From Luteibacter sp. UNC138MFCol5.1 (GTDB lineage Bacteria; Pseudomonadota; Gammaproteobacteria; Xanthomonadales; Rhodanobacteraceae): a stretch of 64,000 nt of DNA. Position 1 is the first letter of the stretch, and each line of letters begins with the position of its first letter. This document shows positions 1 to 7,981 of the stretch, one piece after another. The stretch is taken from assembly GCF_900110505.1 (NCBI RefSeq), contig NZ_FODZ01000001.1, forward strand, positions 251,563 through 315,562, in the 5' to 3' direction. Position numbers and translations under genes: made by a program. The notes beneath the pieces were generated by a model that was given only the letters and a program-made list of their open reading frames with translations, made no database searches and was not told the origin of the DNA.

Positions 1-824
1 TTCGAGAGAATCGCGGCGCGCTGCAGGGCGCTGCGCAGGACGTCGCGCTCGATCGTGGCCGACTTGTCGGCGCCGAGCGGAATCACCGCCTCGTAGTCCG
101 GGAAGCGACCGTCGATCAGCTTGGACGTGAACACCACGCCCCCTCGGCGAACGCGCAGGTGATTCCGGCCGAACTCCAGTTCCACCGAGCCCTCGCCCGA
201 TTCGAACAGGCCGATCAACTCGTTCACGCCCTTACGCGGAATGATGATCTGGCGGCGTGCGGAAACGGAGCTTTCGAGCTTGGTTTCCTTCAGCGCCAGG
301 CGATGACCGTCGGTGGCGACGCAGCGCAGCGTGTGCTCCTGGAGATCGAGGAGCATGCCGTTGAGGTAGTAGCGGACGTCCTGATTGGCCATGGCGAAGG
401 CCGTGCGGTCCATCAGGTCGCGGAGGACTTCTTCCGGCAGCGTCACGCGCTCCACGAGTTCGATCTCGTCGATCGTCGGGAATTCGCTCGACGGCAGGGT
501 CGCCAGCGTGAAACGGCTGCGGCCGGCGTTCAGGGCGATGCGTTCGCCATTCAATTTGATGTCGATCTTCGCGCCGTCCGGCAGCGCGCGGACGATGTCG
601 AACAGCTTTCGCGCCGGAATCGTGATCTCGCCTTCCTGCACGCCGTCGGCGCCGGTGGTGGCGATCATCTCGACTTCGAGGTCGGTACCGGTGAACGAGA
701 CCTCGCTACCGGAGGCGCGAACCAGCAGGTTGGCCAACACGGGCAGCGTCTGGCGGCGTTCGACGACGCCCACCACTTGCTGCAGAGGTTTGAGCAGTAC
801 TTCCCTCTGGATGCTGAATTGCAT
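1..824 (-). CDS. dnaN: DNA polymerase III beta sliding clamp, 3' part cut off by window edge
   Basis: This is the ring-shaped processivity clamp that tethers DNA polymerase III to DNA. The reverse strand from 824 reads MQFSIQREVLLKPLQQVVGV, the typical clamp N-terminus. About 274 codons are present of the roughly 366 usual for the family, so the last quarter of the protein lies outside the window. The ATG at 824 starts the recognisable domain directly. The gene follows dnaA on the same strand, the common dnaA-dnaN order, and the spacer between them looks like the replication origin. Open frames on the opposite strand here are shadows. Identification is firm; only completeness is limited. Confidence 0.95.
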   Translation of the reverse strand, partial: MQFSIQREVLLKPLQQVVGVVERRQTLPVLANLLVRASGSEVSFTGTDLEVEMIATTGADGVQEGEITIPARKLFDIVRALPDGAKIDIKLNGERIALNAGRSRFTLATLPSSEFPTIDEIELVERVTLPEEVLRDLMDRTAFAMANQDVRYYLNGMLLDLQEHTLRCVATDGHRLALKETKLESSVSARRQIIIPRKGVNELIGLFESGEGSVELEFGRNHLRVRRGGVVFTSKLIDGRFPDYEAVIPLGADKSATIERDVLRSALQRAAILS

Positions 825-977
825 GCGTCCCCTACTCCTGCTTTTATGTTTTTAAGATTTATTTAGTGGTTGTTGTTAGGCCGGTGGATATCTTGAAAAC
901 TCGTATTTCACTTTGAATTTCAGTGATTTACGAATTTATATCTACTGGCTTGAACAGGCGGTTTCGTGTGGGTGCCT

Positions 978-986
978 TGTGGATAA
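978..986 (-). promoter_or_regulatory. DnaA box
   Basis: TGTGGATAA, the reverse complement of the consensus TTATCCACA, in the AT-rich dnaA-dnaN spacer. Confidence 0.7.
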
Positions 987-1023
987 CTTTCGACCTCGAA
1001 ACCATCCTCCGGTCATCCACCTA

Positions 1024-1032
1024 TTATCCACA
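1024..1032 (+). promoter_or_regulatory. DnaA box
   Basis: TTATCCACA, a perfect consensus DnaA-binding site, 6 nt beyond the dnaA stop codon and facing the box at 978-986. Confidence 0.7.
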
Positions 1033-1037
1033 GCTTC

Positions 1038-2393
1038 TCAGCCCGTCAATATGCGGATGAGCTGCTCCCAGTCCTGGCGCATCCGCACGTCTTTCTCACA
1101 GAAACCGCGGATCGTCCGGCACGCGTGAAGCACGGTCGTGTGGTCCCTGCCCCCGAAGGCCTCTCCGATCTCCGGCAGGCTGTGCTCGGTGAGTTCCTTG
1201 GACAGGGCCATGGCCACCTGACGGGGACGCGCCAGCGAGCGCACACGGCGCTTGGAGAGCAGGTCGGACAGGCGCACCTGGTAGTAGTCGGCCACCGTCT
1301 TCTGGATGTTGGGCACCGTGACGGCCTGCGCATGCGTGTTGAGCAGGTCGCGCAGCGTCTCTTCGGCGAAATCCGTCGTGATCGGCTTGCGGTAGAAGTT
1401 GGCACGGGCCGCGAGCGTGTTGAGCGCGCCCTCGAGGTCGCGCACGTTGGAACGGATGCGCTTGGCCAGCAGCATCGCCACGTCCTCGGACACTTCCATG
1501 TCCTTCTCCGCCGCCTTCGACAGGAGGATCGCCGCGCGTGTCTCGAAATCCGGCGGCTCGATGGCCACGGAAAGACCCCAGCCAAGGCGCGACTTCAGTC
1601 GCGGCTCGAGCTTGTCGAGTTCCTTCGGGTAACGGTCGCAGGTCAGGATGATCTGCTGCTTCGCTTCGAACAGCGCATTGAACGTGTGGAAGAACTCTTC
1701 CTGCGTGGTGTCCTTGCCGGCGAAGAACTGGATGTCGTCGATCAGCAGCGCGTCGACCGAACGGAAGCGCCGCTTGAAGTCGTCCATGTTCTTCTGCTGC
1801 AGCGCCTTCACCATGCCGCTGACGAACTGCTCCGAGCGCAGGTACAGCACCTTGGCGCCCGGATTGTTCTGCATCAGCATGTTGCCCGCGGCGTGCATGA
1901 GATGGGTCTTGCCGAGACCCGTGCCGCCGTAGAGCAGCAGCGGGTTGTAGGCGCGGCCAGGGTTCATCGCGACCTGCATCGCCGCGGCCTTGCCGAGCTG
2001 GTTCGACTTGCCTTCCACGAAGGTCTCGAACGTGTAGTGCGGATCGAGGTTGTGCACGTGCGGCGGTTCGGGCGCGGCTTCGACCACGCGCGGCGCGGCC
2101 TGCGCCGGGCTCGGCGCGGTGGCCGACGCCGGGCGTGCGGGGGCCGGACGCGGTCCGGACGAGCCGACTTCGAGACGGACGGGCAGGGCGCGGCCCGTCA
2201 GATGCTCGACGATCGACTGGATCTTGCCCAGGTATTGCTCGCGTACGGTGTCCAGCGAATAGGGGTTCGGCGCGTACAGGAACAGTCCGGTCGCATCCTC
2301 CCTGGCCTGCAACGGCATGAGCCAGGTATGGACGTCTTCGGACGTCAGTTCGCCTTCAAGACGCTCGAGACAGCGCCTCCAGAGATCACTCAT
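1038..2393 (-). CDS. dnaA: Chromosomal replication initiator DnaA
   Basis: DnaA is the AAA+ ATPase that binds DnaA boxes and melts oriC. The chosen ATG at 2393 gives 451 residues starting [20 protein letters not shown], the normal DnaA domain I; the frame stays open upstream but that extension is low-complexity and not DnaA-like. Domain I spans about 1-75, followed by a Pro/Ala-rich linker (80-112). The AAA+ core has Walker A GGTGLGKT at 156-163 and Walker B LLIDDIQ at 216-222. The C-terminal helix-turn-helix carries the DnaA signature [12 protein letters not shown] near residue 420. It is divergent from rpmH and upstream of dnaN. Confidence 0.98.
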   Translation of the reverse strand: MSDLWRRCLERLEGELTSEDVHTWLMPLQAREDATGLFLYAPNPYSLDTVREQYLGKIQSIVEHLTGRALPVRLEVGSSGPRPAPARPASATAPSPAQAAPRVVEAAPEPPHVHNLDPHYTFETFVEGKSNQLGKAAAMQVAMNPGRAYNPLLLYGGTGLGKTHLMHAAGNMLMQNNPGAKVLYLRSEQFVSGMVKALQQKNMDDFKRRFRSVDALLIDDIQFFAGKDTTQEEFFHTFNALFEAKQQIILTCDRYPKELDKLEPRLKSRLGWGLSVAIEPPDFETRAAILLSKAAEKDMEVSEDVAMLLAKRIRSNVRDLEGALNTLAARANFYRKPITTDFAEETLRDLLNTHAQAVTVPNIQKTVADYYQVRLSDLLSKRRVRSLARPRQVAMALSKELTEHSLPEIGEAFGGRDHTTVLHACRTIRGFCEKDVRMRQDWEQLIRILTG

Positions 2394-2517
2394 CGGGTAT
2401 TCTTGCCACAGAAGGGGCGCGTGCGCGCGGGGTGGACGACGAAGTCTACCAGCGTTCCGTCTTCCGCCCTCCGATTCGCCGCCGCCGCGGGCGGCGCTTC
2501 CCTCTCTGGCCAAGCGG

Positions 2518-2547
2518 TTGACAGTTCTCGGGATTGTCACGCATACT
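2518..2547 (+). promoter_or_regulatory. Sigma-70-type promoter of rpmH
   Basis: A perfect -35 hexamer TTGACA at 2518-2523 is followed after 18 nt by CATACT at 2542-2547, a 4/6 match to the -10 consensus. It lies about 40 nt before the rpmH ATG, in the divergent dnaA-rpmH spacer, and probably drives rpmH-rnpA-yidC. Confidence 0.6.
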
Positions 2548-2585
2548 TCTGGGCCTTTTTCCATCTTCACCCGGATGTAAGCGCC

Positions 2586-2720
2586 ATGAAGCGTACTTAC
2601 CAGCCCAGCAAGCTCAAGCGTGCCCGCACGCACGGCTTCCGTGCCCGCATGGCCACCGCCGACGGTCGCAAGATCCTCAACGCCCGCCGCGCCAAGGGCC
2701 GCAAGCGTCTGATCCCGTAA
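2586..2720 (+). CDS. rpmH: Ribosomal protein L34
   Basis: This is a 44-residue basic protein of the large ribosomal subunit. It begins [18 protein letters not shown] and ends KGRKRLIP, nearly invariant L34 sequence, at the usual family length. It is the first gene of the plus-strand origin cluster, with a strong promoter-like TTGACA upstream. rnpA follows after 29 nt, the conserved L34-RNase P pairing. The same bases are also open inside longer frames on both strands; these are shadows. Confidence 0.98.
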   Translation: MKRTYQPSKLKRARTHGFRARMATADGRKILNARRAKGRKRLIP

Positions 2721-2749
2721 GCGGTTCGCCGGTCGTGCGTGCCGCAGCC

Positions 2750-3115
2750 ATGCCGCGCGATGCGCGGATACGCCGCGCCGCCGACTTCGCAGCCCTGCGA
2801 ACAGTCAGCGGTCGCCTCGGCGGCCGCTGTTTTCTTTTGCGCTTCGGAAACAACGACGGCGGTACCGCCCGGCTCGGCCTGGCGATCTCCAAGCGTTGCT
2901 CCAAGCGTGCCGTCGACCGGAACCGGATCAAGCGACTCGCGCGTGAGGCATTTCGTCGTGCCCGCCCCGCCCTGCCGCCGGTCGACATCCTGGTCATGGC
3001 CCGCGACAGCGCGGTGAACGAGACCGGCGCGACGCTCCTGGCGGAGCTCGACGCCCTTCTGCGCCGCATCCGGCCGTTGAAGCGCGACGGTGCCGACGGC
3101 ACAATCGCGCGTTGA
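2750..3115 (+). CDS. rnpA: Ribonuclease P protein component
   Basis: This small basic protein assists the RNase P RNA in removing tRNA 5' leaders. From the ATG at 2750 it has 121 residues ([17 protein letters not shown]). The family motif region [20 protein letters not shown] contains the RNR..R helix typical of RnpA. The frame is open far upstream through rpmH, but that part is not protein-like. An in-frame GTG at 2735 is an alternative start. It follows rpmH and precedes yidC. No yidD gene fits in the 64 nt before yidC. Confidence 0.93.
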   Translation: MPRDARIRRAADFAALRTVSGRLGGRCFLLRFGNNDGGTARLGLAISKRCSKRAVDRNRIKRLAREAFRRARPALPPVDILVMARDSAVNETGATLLAELDALLRRIRPLKRDGADGTIAR

Positions 3116-3179
3116 CCTCATCGACCTTCCCGCCTTTCCCGGTCCCGCGCCGGGGCGCCATTCGGATCTGGCCTAAGCA

Positions 3180-4874
3180 ATGAATCAAACGCGCACGCTT
3201 CTCTTCTTCGCGCTCATGTTCGTGGCGTACCTGCTGTGGACCGAATGGGAGAAGGATTACGGCCCCCAGCCGGCCGCCCCGACGCCCGCCGCGCAGACCG
3301 ATGCCGCCAAGCCGAACGCCGATACCAGCGTGCCAGGCGCCGCCGCTCCGGCGAGCGTGCCGAACGAAGGCACGGCGCCGGTCGAAGGCAAGGCCGAACT
3401 GGTCACGCTGTCGAACGACGTCCTCCGCCTGACGATCGACACGCGCGGTGGCAGCATCGTCCGCTCGGAGCTCCTCGCCTACCCGGCCGAACCGGCGACC
3501 AAGAAAAACCCGACGCCGCCGCCGGCGCGGCTGCTCGACGACAGCGCGCAGCACTACTTCGCCGCGCAGGATGGCCTCGTCAGCAACACGGGCGCCGCGC
3601 CCGACCATCGCGCCCTCTTCCGCGCCGAGAAGACCGAGGCCGTGCTCGCCGATGGCGAGAAGTCGGTCAGCCTCGACATGGTCTGGACCGACCCCTCGGG
3701 CGTGAAGGTGACGAAGCGTTACACGCTCAAGCGCACCGACTACGTCGTCGATCTCGACCAGCGCGTCGAGAACGGTTCGGGCGTCGCCTGGACGGGCAAC
3801 GCCTACCAGCAGCTGCAGCGCGTGCCGGCCGAGAAGGTCAACTGGTTCAAGGCCTATACCGACCCGGCCCAGCACAGCTTCTTCGGCGCCGCGTGGTACA
3901 GCCCGGAGAACAAGTTCGAATCGCTCCCGTTCACGGACTTCGCCAAGAAGCCGGTCAACCGCCAGATCACCGGCGGCTGGGTGAGCATGCAGCAGCATTA
4001 CTTCTTCGTCGCGTGGATTCCGCCGGCGGACCAGAGCGTCACGTACAGCAGCACGATCATCGATCCGAATTCCACGACGCCGCGCTACCTCGTGCGCGCG
4101 TTCGGTCCGTCGATCTCGGTCGCGCCCGGCCAGGCCGCCGACAGCGTCGCGCGCCTCTATGTCGGTCCGAAGCTCCAGGGCACGCTCGACGTCATCGCGC
4201 CCGGCCTCGAGCTCACGGCCAACTACGGCTGGCTCACGATCATCGCGCAGCCGCTGCACTGGTTGCTCTCGCAGCTGCATGCGATCAGCGGCAACTGGGG
4301 CGTCGCGATCATCCTGCTCGTGCTGCTGATCAAGGCCGCGCTGTTCAAGCTCACCGACGCGCAGTTCCGTTCGGGCGCGCGCATGCGCAAGCTTCAGCCT
4401 CGCGTCCAGGCGCTCAAGGAGCGCTATGGCGACGATCGCATGAAGATGCAGCAGGCCATGATGGAGCTTTACAAGAAGGAGAAGGTGAATCCGATGGCGG
4501 GCTGCCTGCCCATCCTGATCACCTTCCCGATCTTCATCGGACTGCTCCGCGTGCTGTCGGAATCGATCGAACTGCGCCAGGCGCCGTTCTTCGGCTGGAT
4601 CCACGATCTCTCGGCACCGGATCCGTTCTACGTGCTGCCGGTGCTCTACTTCCTGGTCACGCTGCTCACGCAGCGCATGATGCCGACCGCCGGCATGGAT
4701 CCGACCCAGGCCAAGATGATGAAGGTGATGCCGCTGATCTTCGGTGTCTTCTTCGCCTTCTTCCCGTCCGGCCTGGTGCTCTACTGGACGGTCAACGGTG
4801 CCACCAGCCTGCTCCAGCAGTGGTGGATCAACCGCAGCGTCGATCGGGCCGACATCAAGGCCAAGACGGCTTAA
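3180..4874 (+). CDS. yidC: Membrane protein insertase YidC/Oxa1
   Basis: YidC inserts and folds inner-membrane proteins, alone or with SecYEG. The 564-residue product starts MNQTRTLLFFALMFVAYLLW, the N-terminal membrane anchor of gammaproteobacterial YidC. A Pro/Ala-rich stretch and a large periplasmic beta domain follow (about 60-340). The conserved five-helix Oxa1 core then begins around NWGVAIILLVLLIKAALFKL and includes NPMAGCLPILITFPIFIGLL. Length and layout match the family. It follows rpmH and rnpA, and a strong hairpin separates it from mnmE. Confidence 0.97.
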   Translation: MNQTRTLLFFALMFVAYLLWTEWEKDYGPQPAAPTPAAQTDAAKPNADTSVPGAAAPASVPNEGTAPVEGKAELVTLSNDVLRLTIDTRGGSIVRSELLAYPAEPATKKNPTPPPARLLDDSAQHYFAAQDGLVSNTGAAPDHRALFRAEKTEAVLADGEKSVSLDMVWTDPSGVKVTKRYTLKRTDYVVDLDQRVENGSGVAWTGNAYQQLQRVPAEKVNWFKAYTDPAQHSFFGAAWYSPENKFESLPFTDFAKKPVNRQITGGWVSMQQHYFFVAWIPPADQSVTYSSTIIDPNSTTPRYLVRAFGPSISVAPGQAADSVARLYVGPKLQGTLDVIAPGLELTANYGWLTIIAQPLHWLLSQLHAISGNWGVAIILLVLLIKAALFKLTDAQFRSGARMRKLQPRVQALKERYGDDRMKMQQAMMELYKKEKVNPMAGCLPILITFPIFIGLLRVLSESIELRQAPFFGWIHDLSAPDPFYVLPVLYFLVTLLTQRMMPTAGMDPTQAKMMKVMPLIFGVFFAFFPSGLVLYWTVNGATSLLQQWWINRSVDRADIKAKTA

Positions 4875-4881
4875 ACACCGG

Positions 4882-4905
4882 GCGGCGCGTCGAAAGACGC
4901 GCCGC
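4882..4905 (+). terminator. Stem-loop between yidC and mnmE
   Basis: A perfect 10-bp stem, GCGGCGCGTC / GACGCGCCGC, has a GAAA tetraloop. It is followed by TTCGCTTT, a weak T tract. It lies 8 nt after the yidC stop and before the mnmE start, so it could terminate or attenuate transcription. Confidence 0.55.
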
Positions 4906-4925
4906 TTCGCTTTGGAACCTCGCCG

Positions 4926-6266
4926 ATGACACACGACGACACCATCGCGGCCATCGCCACCGGCGCCGGCGCGGCCGGTGTCGGGGCCGTGCGCATCTCG
5001 GGCCCGAAAGCGGGCGACATCGCGCGCGCGTTCCTCGGTCGCGACCCGACGCCGCGACATGCGCACTTCGCGGCGTTCCGCGATGGCGACGGCGAACTGA
5101 TCGACCGCGGCATCCTCCTCTACTTTCCCGGTCCGCATTCGTACACGGGCGAGCACGTGCTCGAACTGCAGGGGCACGGCAGCGCGGTGCTGCTCGACGC
5201 CCTGCTCCGTCGTGCGATCGTCCTCGGCGCGCGCCTCGCGCGTCCCGGCGAATTCACCGAGCGGGCGTTCCTCAACGGCAAGCTCGATCTCGCCCAGGCC
5301 GAGGCCGTGGCCGATGTCGTCGCGGCGACCTCGGAGGCCGGCGCGCGCGCCGCGTTGCGTTCGATGGAAGGCGTGTTCTCCGCGCGCGTGGACGAGCTGC
5401 TCGCCGAGCTCATCGCCCTGCGCGTGCATATCGAAGCCGCCATCGATTTTCCCGAGGAGGAAATCGACTTCCTCGCCGACCCCGTCATCGGTGCGAACCT
5501 CGCCACGCTATGCGCGAACCTCGACGCCTTGCTCGTGGAAACCCGTCGCGGAGTTCGCTTGAACGACGGCATCGCCGTCGCCATCGTCGGCCGCCCAAAC
5601 GCCGGTAAATCGAGCCTGCTCAACGCGCTCGCGGGTCAGGAGCGCGCGATCGTCACCGACATCGCGGGCACCACGCGCGACGTGCTGCGCGAAACGGTCA
5701 CGATCGACGGTGCGACGCTCGAACTCGCGGATACGGCGGGACTGCGCGATTCCGATGATGTGGTCGAACGGGAAGGTATCCGTCGTGCCCGTGCGCAACT
5801 CGAACGCTGCGACGTCGCGCTGCTCGTCACCGACGAAGCGCACGCACGCGACGATCTCGCCTTCTTCGAAGGCACGCCCGCGCAGGCGAACCGCATCGTC
5901 GTGATCAACAAGATCGATCTCGCGCAGGCCACGGCGCATCGCGCGGAGCGCGATGGCCACGACACGTTATGGCTTTCGGCGCGAACGGGCGACGGTCTCG
6001 ATGCCTTGCGTGCGATCCTGCGCGATCTCGCCACGGCGGGTGCGGGCGATGGCGCCTTCAGCGCGCGGCGGCGCCACGTCGTGGCGCTCGAACAGGTGCG
6101 CGATCATCTGGAACGCACGGCGGACGCGCTGCATGGCAGCCACGCCGGCGAACTCGCCGCCGAGGAGCTGCGGCACGCGCAGCAGGCGCTCGGCGAAGTG
6201 ACCGGCGCCTACTCGTCGGACGACCTGCTCGGCGCGATCTTCAGTTCGTTCTGTATCGGTAAATAA
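4926..6266 (+). CDS. mnmE: tRNA uridine-5-carboxymethylaminomethyl modification GTPase MnmE
   Basis: With MnmG, MnmE modifies the wobble uridine (U34) of several tRNAs. The 446-residue protein has the N-terminal folate-binding domain (1-120) and a helical domain containing the G domain. G-domain motifs are GRPNAGKS at 222-229, DTAG at 269-272 and NKID at 328-331. The C-terminus FCIGK carries the conserved catalytic CIGK motif. The start at 4926 gives the usual family N-terminus. The last 22 codons and the following repeat are tandemly duplicated just downstream (see 6201-6579). mnmG is not in this window. Confidence 0.97.
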   Translation: MTHDDTIAAIATGAGAAGVGAVRISGPKAGDIARAFLGRDPTPRHAHFAAFRDGDGELIDRGILLYFPGPHSYTGEHVLELQGHGSAVLLDALLRRAIVLGARLARPGEFTERAFLNGKLDLAQAEAVADVVAATSEAGARAALRSMEGVFSARVDELLAELIALRVHIEAAIDFPEEEIDFLADPVIGANLATLCANLDALLVETRRGVRLNDGIAVAIVGRPNAGKSSLLNALAGQERAIVTDIAGTTRDVLRETVTIDGATLELADTAGLRDSDDVVEREGIRRARAQLERCDVALLVTDEAHARDDLAFFEGTPAQANRIVVINKIDLAQATAHRAERDGHDTLWLSARTGDGLDALRAILRDLATAGAGDGAFSARRRHVVALEQVRDHLERTADALHGSHAGELAAEELRHAQQALGEVTGAYSSDDLLGAIFSSFCIGK

Positions 6267-6280
6267 CGGACGCGAGTCCG

Positions 6281-6377
6281 GTAGGAGCGCGCCCTGCGCG
6301 CGACATGTTTTGGGACCATGCGCAACAGGCCCTGGCGCTCCGCGCGAAAGGCTGTCGCGCGCAGGGCGCGCTCCTAC
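6281..6377. repeat. REP-like palindromic element, copy 1
   Basis: This 97-bp element has long complementary ends: it starts GTAGGAGCGCGCCCTGCG and ends CGCAGGGCGCGCTCCTAC. The inner part contains GCGCAACAGGCCCTGGCGCT and a CGCGAAAGGCTGTCGCG arm. It lies just after the mnmE stop and may act as a transcription terminator. Confidence 0.85.
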
Positions 6378-6393
6378 GCATGCCGTGTGCCCG

Positions 6394-6459
6394 ACCGGTA
6401 CCTATTCGTCGGACGACCTGCTCGGCGCGATCTTCAGTTCGTTCTGTATCGGTAAATAA
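6394..6459 (+). pseudogene. Duplicated mnmE C-terminal fragment
   Basis: This encodes a second copy of the mnmE tail, YSSDDLLGAIFSSFCIGK followed by TAA, without a start codon or the rest of the gene. It is a remnant of the 193-bp tandem duplication and is unlikely to be translated. Confidence 0.85.
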
Positions 6460-6473
6460 CGGACGCGAGTCCG

Positions 6474-6570
6474 GTAGGAGCGCGCCCTGCGCGCGACATG
6501 TTTTGGGGCCATGCGCAACAGGCCCTGGCGCTCCGCGCGAAAAGCTGTCGCGCGCAGGGCGCGCTCCTAC
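6474..6570. repeat. REP-like palindromic element, copy 2
   Basis: This is the second copy of the element at 6281-6377, shifted by exactly 193 bp, with the same GTAGGAGC / GCTCCTAC ends and a few internal substitutions. It lies downstream of the minus-strand MFS gene's stop, so mnmE and the MFS gene converge on the pair. Positions 6267-6595 hold only this duplication. Confidence 0.85.
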
Positions 6571-6595
6571 GTATGCCGCGTTCTGCCGGACCGCG

Positions 6596-7822
6596 TCAGA
6601 CGCAGGTTTCGGCGACCAGCGCCGGACGGCGCCGCTCGGCCGCCATCGACGCGGCCCAGATGACGAGACCGCCGATGGCGAGCAGCGCGCCGACCCAGCC
6701 GGGCGACGTCCAGCCGTAACCGTGCGCGATCGCGAGGCCACCCAGGAAGGGTCCGAGTGCGTTCGCCGTGTTGAACGCGGAATGGTTGAGCGACGCGGCC
6801 AGGCCCTGCGCATCGCCGGCCACGTCCATCAGGCGCGTCTGCAACACCGTGCCGAGCGCACCGCCGATGCCGATGAAGAAGACATCGAGGCCGAGCGTCC
6901 AGACGTTGCCCGCGGCGAAGGGAAACAGCGCGAGCATCACCATGCTCCAGAGGAGCAGTCCGCCGGCGGTCGGCATGAGCGCGCGATCGGCGAACGCCGG
7001 GACGACCATGTTGCCCGCGGTGAGGCCGACACCGAAGATGCCGATGATCCAGGGCACGGTGTGCAGCGGCATGTGCGTCACGGCGATCAGGATGTCCGCG
7101 AGGTACGTGTACACCGCGAACATCCCGCCGAAGCCGATCGCGCCGATGGCGAGCGTGAGCCAGACTTGCGAACGCTTCAGCGCGCCGAGTTCGCGCAGCG
7201 GGCTGGCGTCCTTGTCCGCCGGCACTTCCGGCGCGTAGATCGCCACCGCGGTCATCGTGGCGACACCGAGCACGGCCACGAGCGCGAACGCCCAGCGCCA
7301 GCCGACGGCCTGGCCCAGCCAGCTCGCCAGCGGCACGCCGACGACGGTGGCGAACGTGAGTCCCAGGAACATCTGGCCGACCGCGCGCGTGCGCCGGTTC
7401 GGCGGCACCAGCGACGACGCCACGAGCGCCGCGACGCCGAAGTACGCGCCGTGCGGCAGGCCGGCGAGGAAGCGGAACACCAGCATCCAGTGGTAGTTCG
7501 GCGACAGGCCGGTCAGGCCGTTGAACACGGTGAACATCGCCATCAGGACGATGAGCAGGCGGCGGCGAGGCACGCGCGCTCCGAGCACCGTCATGATCGG
7601 CGCGCCGACCACGACGCCGAGGGCATAGGCGCTGATCGCATGACCAGCGGTCGGCGCGTCGATGCCGAGGCCCTGCGCGAACAGGGGCAGCATGCTCATG
7701 GAGGCGAATTCGGTCGTGCCGATGGCGAAGCCACCGATGGCCAGGGCCAGGATGACCAGGCCGACATGGGGGGCGCGAACAGGCGGCAGACCCGTGGCGG
7801 GCGCGGGGGCGTGTGCTGACAT
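6596..7822 (-). CDS. MFS transporter, AraJ/DHA1-type exporter
   Basis: This is a 408-residue inner-membrane major facilitator with about 12 predicted hydrophobic segments. The N-terminal part contains LVILALAIGGFAIGTTEFAS, and the motif-A-like loop between helices 2 and 3 reads LGARVPRRRL. This resembles the AraJ/YdhP group of drug or sugar efflux proteins. The start at 7822 (MSAHAPAPATG) is chosen because the frame further upstream runs into a palindromic repeat. It is convergent with mnmE. The substrate cannot be told from sequence. A LysR gene lies behind it on the same strand, but an intervening repeat suggests separate transcription. Confidence 0.88.
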   Translation of the reverse strand: MSAHAPAPATGLPPVRAPHVGLVILALAIGGFAIGTTEFASMSMLPLFAQGLGIDAPTAGHAISAYALGVVVGAPIMTVLGARVPRRRLLIVLMAMFTVFNGLTGLSPNYHWMLVFRFLAGLPHGAYFGVAALVASSLVPPNRRTRAVGQMFLGLTFATVVGVPLASWLGQAVGWRWAFALVAVLGVATMTAVAIYAPEVPADKDASPLRELGALKRSQVWLTLAIGAIGFGGMFAVYTYLADILIAVTHMPLHTVPWIIGIFGVGLTAGNMVVPAFADRALMPTAGGLLLWSMVMLALFPFAAGNVWTLGLDVFFIGIGGALGTVLQTRLMDVAGDAQGLAASLNHSAFNTANALGPFLGGLAIAHGYGWTSPGWVGALLAIGGLVIWAASMAAERRRPALVAETCV

Positions 7823-7909
7823 GGCGGGACTCGGGAAGGTGGGGCGCGGCCGTGGTGCGGCGCAGCATGGAATCAGGATACGCCCGTCATGGCTTACGTG
7901 CCACGTCTG

Positions 7910-7975
7910 TTGGAGCGGACCTGGCCGCGATGGGGTGCTCGCGGCAACCCCCATCGCGGCCAGGTCCGCTCCTAC
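7910..7975. repeat. REP-like palindromic element
   Basis: This 66-bp near-perfect hairpin starts GTTGGAGCGGACCTGGCCGC and ends GCGGCCAGGTCCGCTCCTAC, around the loop core GGGTGCTCGCGGC. It lies between the LysR gene and the MFS gene. Confidence 0.8.
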
Positions 7976-7981
7976 GGACGG

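Larger units (their letters stand above)
825..1037. other. oriC: Probable chromosomal replication origin (oriC) between dnaA and dnaN
   Basis: This 213-nt spacer is the most AT-rich stretch in the area. It has T/A runs around 840-870 and 893-955 that could serve as the duplex-unwinding element. Two perfect DnaA boxes face each other: TGTGGATAA at 978-986 and TTATCCACA at 1024-1032. A 7/9 match, GGTGGATAT, lies at 883-891. The spacer between dnaA and rpmH (2394-2585) is GC-rich and shows no such boxes, so this side is the better candidate. Function is inferred from box density, AT content and position. Confidence 0.65.
6201..6579 (+). repeat. 193-bp tandem duplication of mnmE 3' end plus palindromic element
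   Basis: Copy 1 starts at 6201 and copy 2 at 6394, with a period of 193 bp and near identity over about 186 bp. Each copy holds the last 22 codons of mnmE, the stop codon, and a complete GTAGGAGC-type inverted repeat. The copies differ by a few substitutions, including silent changes in the mnmE part (TAC to TAT), so the duplication is not brand new. Confidence 0.9.

Noticed and set aside
913..1128. Small plus-strand frame within the dnaA-dnaN spacer
   Set aside because: It runs through the DnaA boxes and into the dnaA 3' end, with no ribosome site and no protein-like features.
2994..5429. Long open frame (over 800 codons) antisense to yidC and mnmE
   Set aside because: It overlaps well-identified genes on the opposite strand, has a low-complexity Arg/Gly/Asp composition and no recognisable domain; long antisense frames are common in such GC-rich DNA.
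6281..6570. Paired palindromes as ends of an insertion sequence
   Set aside because: There is no transposase gene between or near them and the unit between them is a simple tandem duplication of 193 bp.
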